This document shows, piece by piece, positions 62,936 to 64,000 of a DNA stretch of 64,000 bases. Positions within the stretch are counted from its first letter, which is position 1. Every line of letters starts with the position of its first letter. The position numbers were made by a program, and so were the translations under genes. Under the pieces are notes generated by a model, which had not been told where the DNA came from, made no database searches, and saw only the letters and a program-made list of their open reading frames with translations. This DNA comes from Coprococcus sp. Lineage in GTDB: Bacteria > Bacillota_A > Clostridia > Lachnospirales > Lachnospiraceae. The stretch spans positions 1 through 64,000 of the forward strand of contig JAGANU010000006.1 in NCBI GenBank assembly GCA_017624085.1. The letters are read 5' to 3'.

Positions 62936-63269
62936 ATACTATCTCACCGTCACTCCATATCTTCTCAATATTATAAAATCTTCTTGCTTCCTCTGAAAAT
63001 ATATGAACAATTATATCATAATAATCTAGTAAAATCCATCCACCTTCGCAGTAACCCTCCACACTTTTCAGCTCATGTCCTGCTTCTCTCATGAGTTCTT
63101 CTACACTGTCTGAAAGTGCCTGAACCTGTTTTTTGTTTGCACCATCTGCTATGACAAGGTAATCGCAAAGCGTGGAAATTTTACTTATATCAATTACCTT
63201 AACATCAAACGCCTTTTTTTCCTCAAGGGCAGCTATTGCAGTTTTTACCATTTCCATTGAATGTGTCAT
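62922..63269 (-). CDS. rsfS: Ribosomal silencing factor RsfS
   Basis: 115 residues from the ATG at 63269, preceded by GGGAGAAC at about 11 bases; a TTG at 63305 would add 12 residues that are not family-like. KVIDISKISTLCDYLVIADG and EGGWILLDYYDIIVHIFSEEARRFY are the signature. It binds L14 and blocks subunit joining under starvation. Order nadD-yqeK-rsfS is conserved in Firmicutes. Confidence 0.95.
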   Translation of the reverse strand: MTHSMEMVKTAIAALEEKKAFDVKVIDISKISTLCDYLVIADGANKKQVQALSDSVEELMREAGHELKSVEGYCEGGWILLDYYDIIVHIFSEEARRFYNIEKIWSDGEIVYGKQ

Positions 63270-63310
63270 AAATATCTGTTCTCCCAATAATGCCATTAAA
63301 GCCAAATAGC

Positions 63311-63898
63311 CTACTTTATTTCTCTGTCAGCAACAAGCTTGATATAATACTCATAAGTCCTATACGACATATCATCTGTGTCCTTGCTCTCATCTTCTTT
63401 TAGATATGCCAGAGTATTCTTTAGTATATGAGCTATACATACATCTATATCTGTAAAGGCTTCTCTTCTGATCTCGTCTATCTCAGGAAGCGGTTTTCTG
63501 TTTGGTTCTATATAATCAGCAACAAACACAATCTTCTCAAGCATGCTCATACCAGGCTTACCTGTAGTATGGAACTCTATTGCTGATAATATTTCCTCGT
63601 CAGTAACACCATATTTTGATTTAGCATAATATGCGCCAAGCTTTGCATGAAGAAGCTCCGGATTGTTATATTCAAGCTTGCTGATTGGCAGCTTATGTCT
63701 CTCACATCTTGCAATTTTATCCTTTGGCTCAAGACATTTTGCGCAGTCATGAAGAAGTCCTGCAATAAGTGCCTTGTCAACAGGAACACCATAGACCATC
63801 GCAAGGGCTCCCGCAGTGTATTCAACCCCAATGGAATGTTCAAATCTCTTCTTTGTAAGCTTCTTTTCAAGTCTTTCGATCATATCATACTTATTCAT
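63311..63898 (-). CDS. yqeK: YqeK-type HD-domain Ap4A hydrolase
   Basis: 195 residues. HSIGVEYTAG (about 21) and LLHDCAK (about 48-54) give the HD metal site, and KIVFVADYIEPNR is typical. YqeK is a symmetrical Ap4A hydrolase in Firmicutes. Its ATG overlaps the nadD stop (ATGA), and it ends 41 bases before the rsfS start. Confidence 0.94.
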   Translation of the reverse strand: MNKYDMIERLEKKLTKKRFEHSIGVEYTAGALAMVYGVPVDKALIAGLLHDCAKCLEPKDKIARCERHKLPISKLEYNNPELLHAKLGAYYAKSKYGVTDEEILSAIEFHTTGKPGMSMLEKIVFVADYIEPNRKPLPEIDEIRREAFTDIDVCIAHILKNTLAYLKEDESKDTDDMSYRTYEYYIKLVADREIK

Positions 63899-64000
63899 AC
63901 GTCTATCTCTCCCACATGTGTATATATATGATTATCAAAGATATATTGTCCCACAGCATCAGGTACCATTCCTTTTATATTCTCACCTGCCATAAGCTTT
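63895..64000 (-). CDS. nadD: Nicotinate-nucleotide adenylyltransferase, C-terminal end (partial)
   Basis: The last 34 residues (IKGMVPDAVGQYIFDNHIYT near the end) enter from the right edge on the minus strand. The VPxxVxxYI-x3-H-x-Y pattern is the NadD C-terminus. The stop overlaps the yqeK start. Identification leans on the conserved nadD-yqeK-rsfS order. Confidence 0.85.
   Translation of the reverse strand, partial: KLMAGENIKGMVPDAVGQYIFDNHIYTHVGEIDV

Overview
The window looks like core chromosome of a low-GC, spore-lineage Clostridia bacterium, most likely a member of the Lachnospiraceae. Supporting points are the gap-pgk-tpiA order, the sporulation pair yqfC-yqfD beside rpsU and phoH-ybeY, a hisZ-hisG (short form) operon, a min system joined to an mre/PBP2/rodA cluster, frequent TTG/GTG starts with strong AGGAGG sites, and consensus sigma-A promoters. 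The species assignment is inference only. I see no rRNA, tRNA, CRISPR array, prophage or insertion sequence.

Layout. 0-2.5 kb: glycolysis (gap end, pgk, tpiA). 2.6-4.3 kb: a membrane-anchored protein with a toxin-like C-terminal domain (minus strand) and an aldo/keto reductase. 4.3-6.7 kb: a purine unit made of four 24-bp tandem repeats, a promoter, a ZTP (pfl) riboswitch with terminator, a pair of 30-bp palindromic repeats, purO, and a PurH that has only the AICAR transformylase domain. 6.9-13.7 kb: an orphan type IV pilin-like protein, a TPR membrane protein, a small alarmone synthetase, rRNA/pseudouridine modification enzymes, an SDR and recU. 13.7-18.2 kb: hisZ-G-D-B-I behind a perfect TTGACA-17-TATAAT promoter. 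18.3-25.5 kb: alaS, rpsU, yqfC, yqfD, phoH, ybeY and a DUF3048 lipoprotein. 25.6-40.1 kb: two flavoproteins, proB, a DUF896 protein, a 5-formyl-THF cyclo-ligase, a patatin, miaB-mutS-mutL-miaA and a PLP enzyme. 40.2-49.6 kb: radC-mreC-mreD-PBP2-minC-minD-minE-rodA-mgsA-dac (elongasome and division-site selection). 49.7-55.8 kb: HlyD-like adaptor, yggS, sepF, divIVA, aroB, lspA, rluD. 55.9-57.9 kb: a cytidylate-kinase-like protein and a secreted Ig/FnIII protein. 58.3-64 kb, mostly minus strand: ttcA, a XerS-like tyrosine recombinase, a yneA-like LysM protein divergent from lexA, an HD-GYP protein, rsfS, yqeK and the end of nadD.

Most interesting points. (1) About 109 bp upstream of the XerS-like recombinase is a 13-6-13 imperfect inverted repeat with the geometry of a Xer/dif site, and gene orientation switches from almost all plus to almost all minus within about 2 kb of it, so this may be the replication terminus. 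(2) The lexA/yneA intergenic region has two back-to-back promoters, each with LexA-like boxes upstream of -35, inside the spacer and just after -10, three of them exactly 31 bp apart. (3) The ZTP riboswitch controls an archaeal-type split of the last two purine steps, with repeats placed on both sides of the switch. (4) The protein at 2.6-3.2 kb carries a domain resembling polymorphic-toxin nucleases on a membrane anchor.
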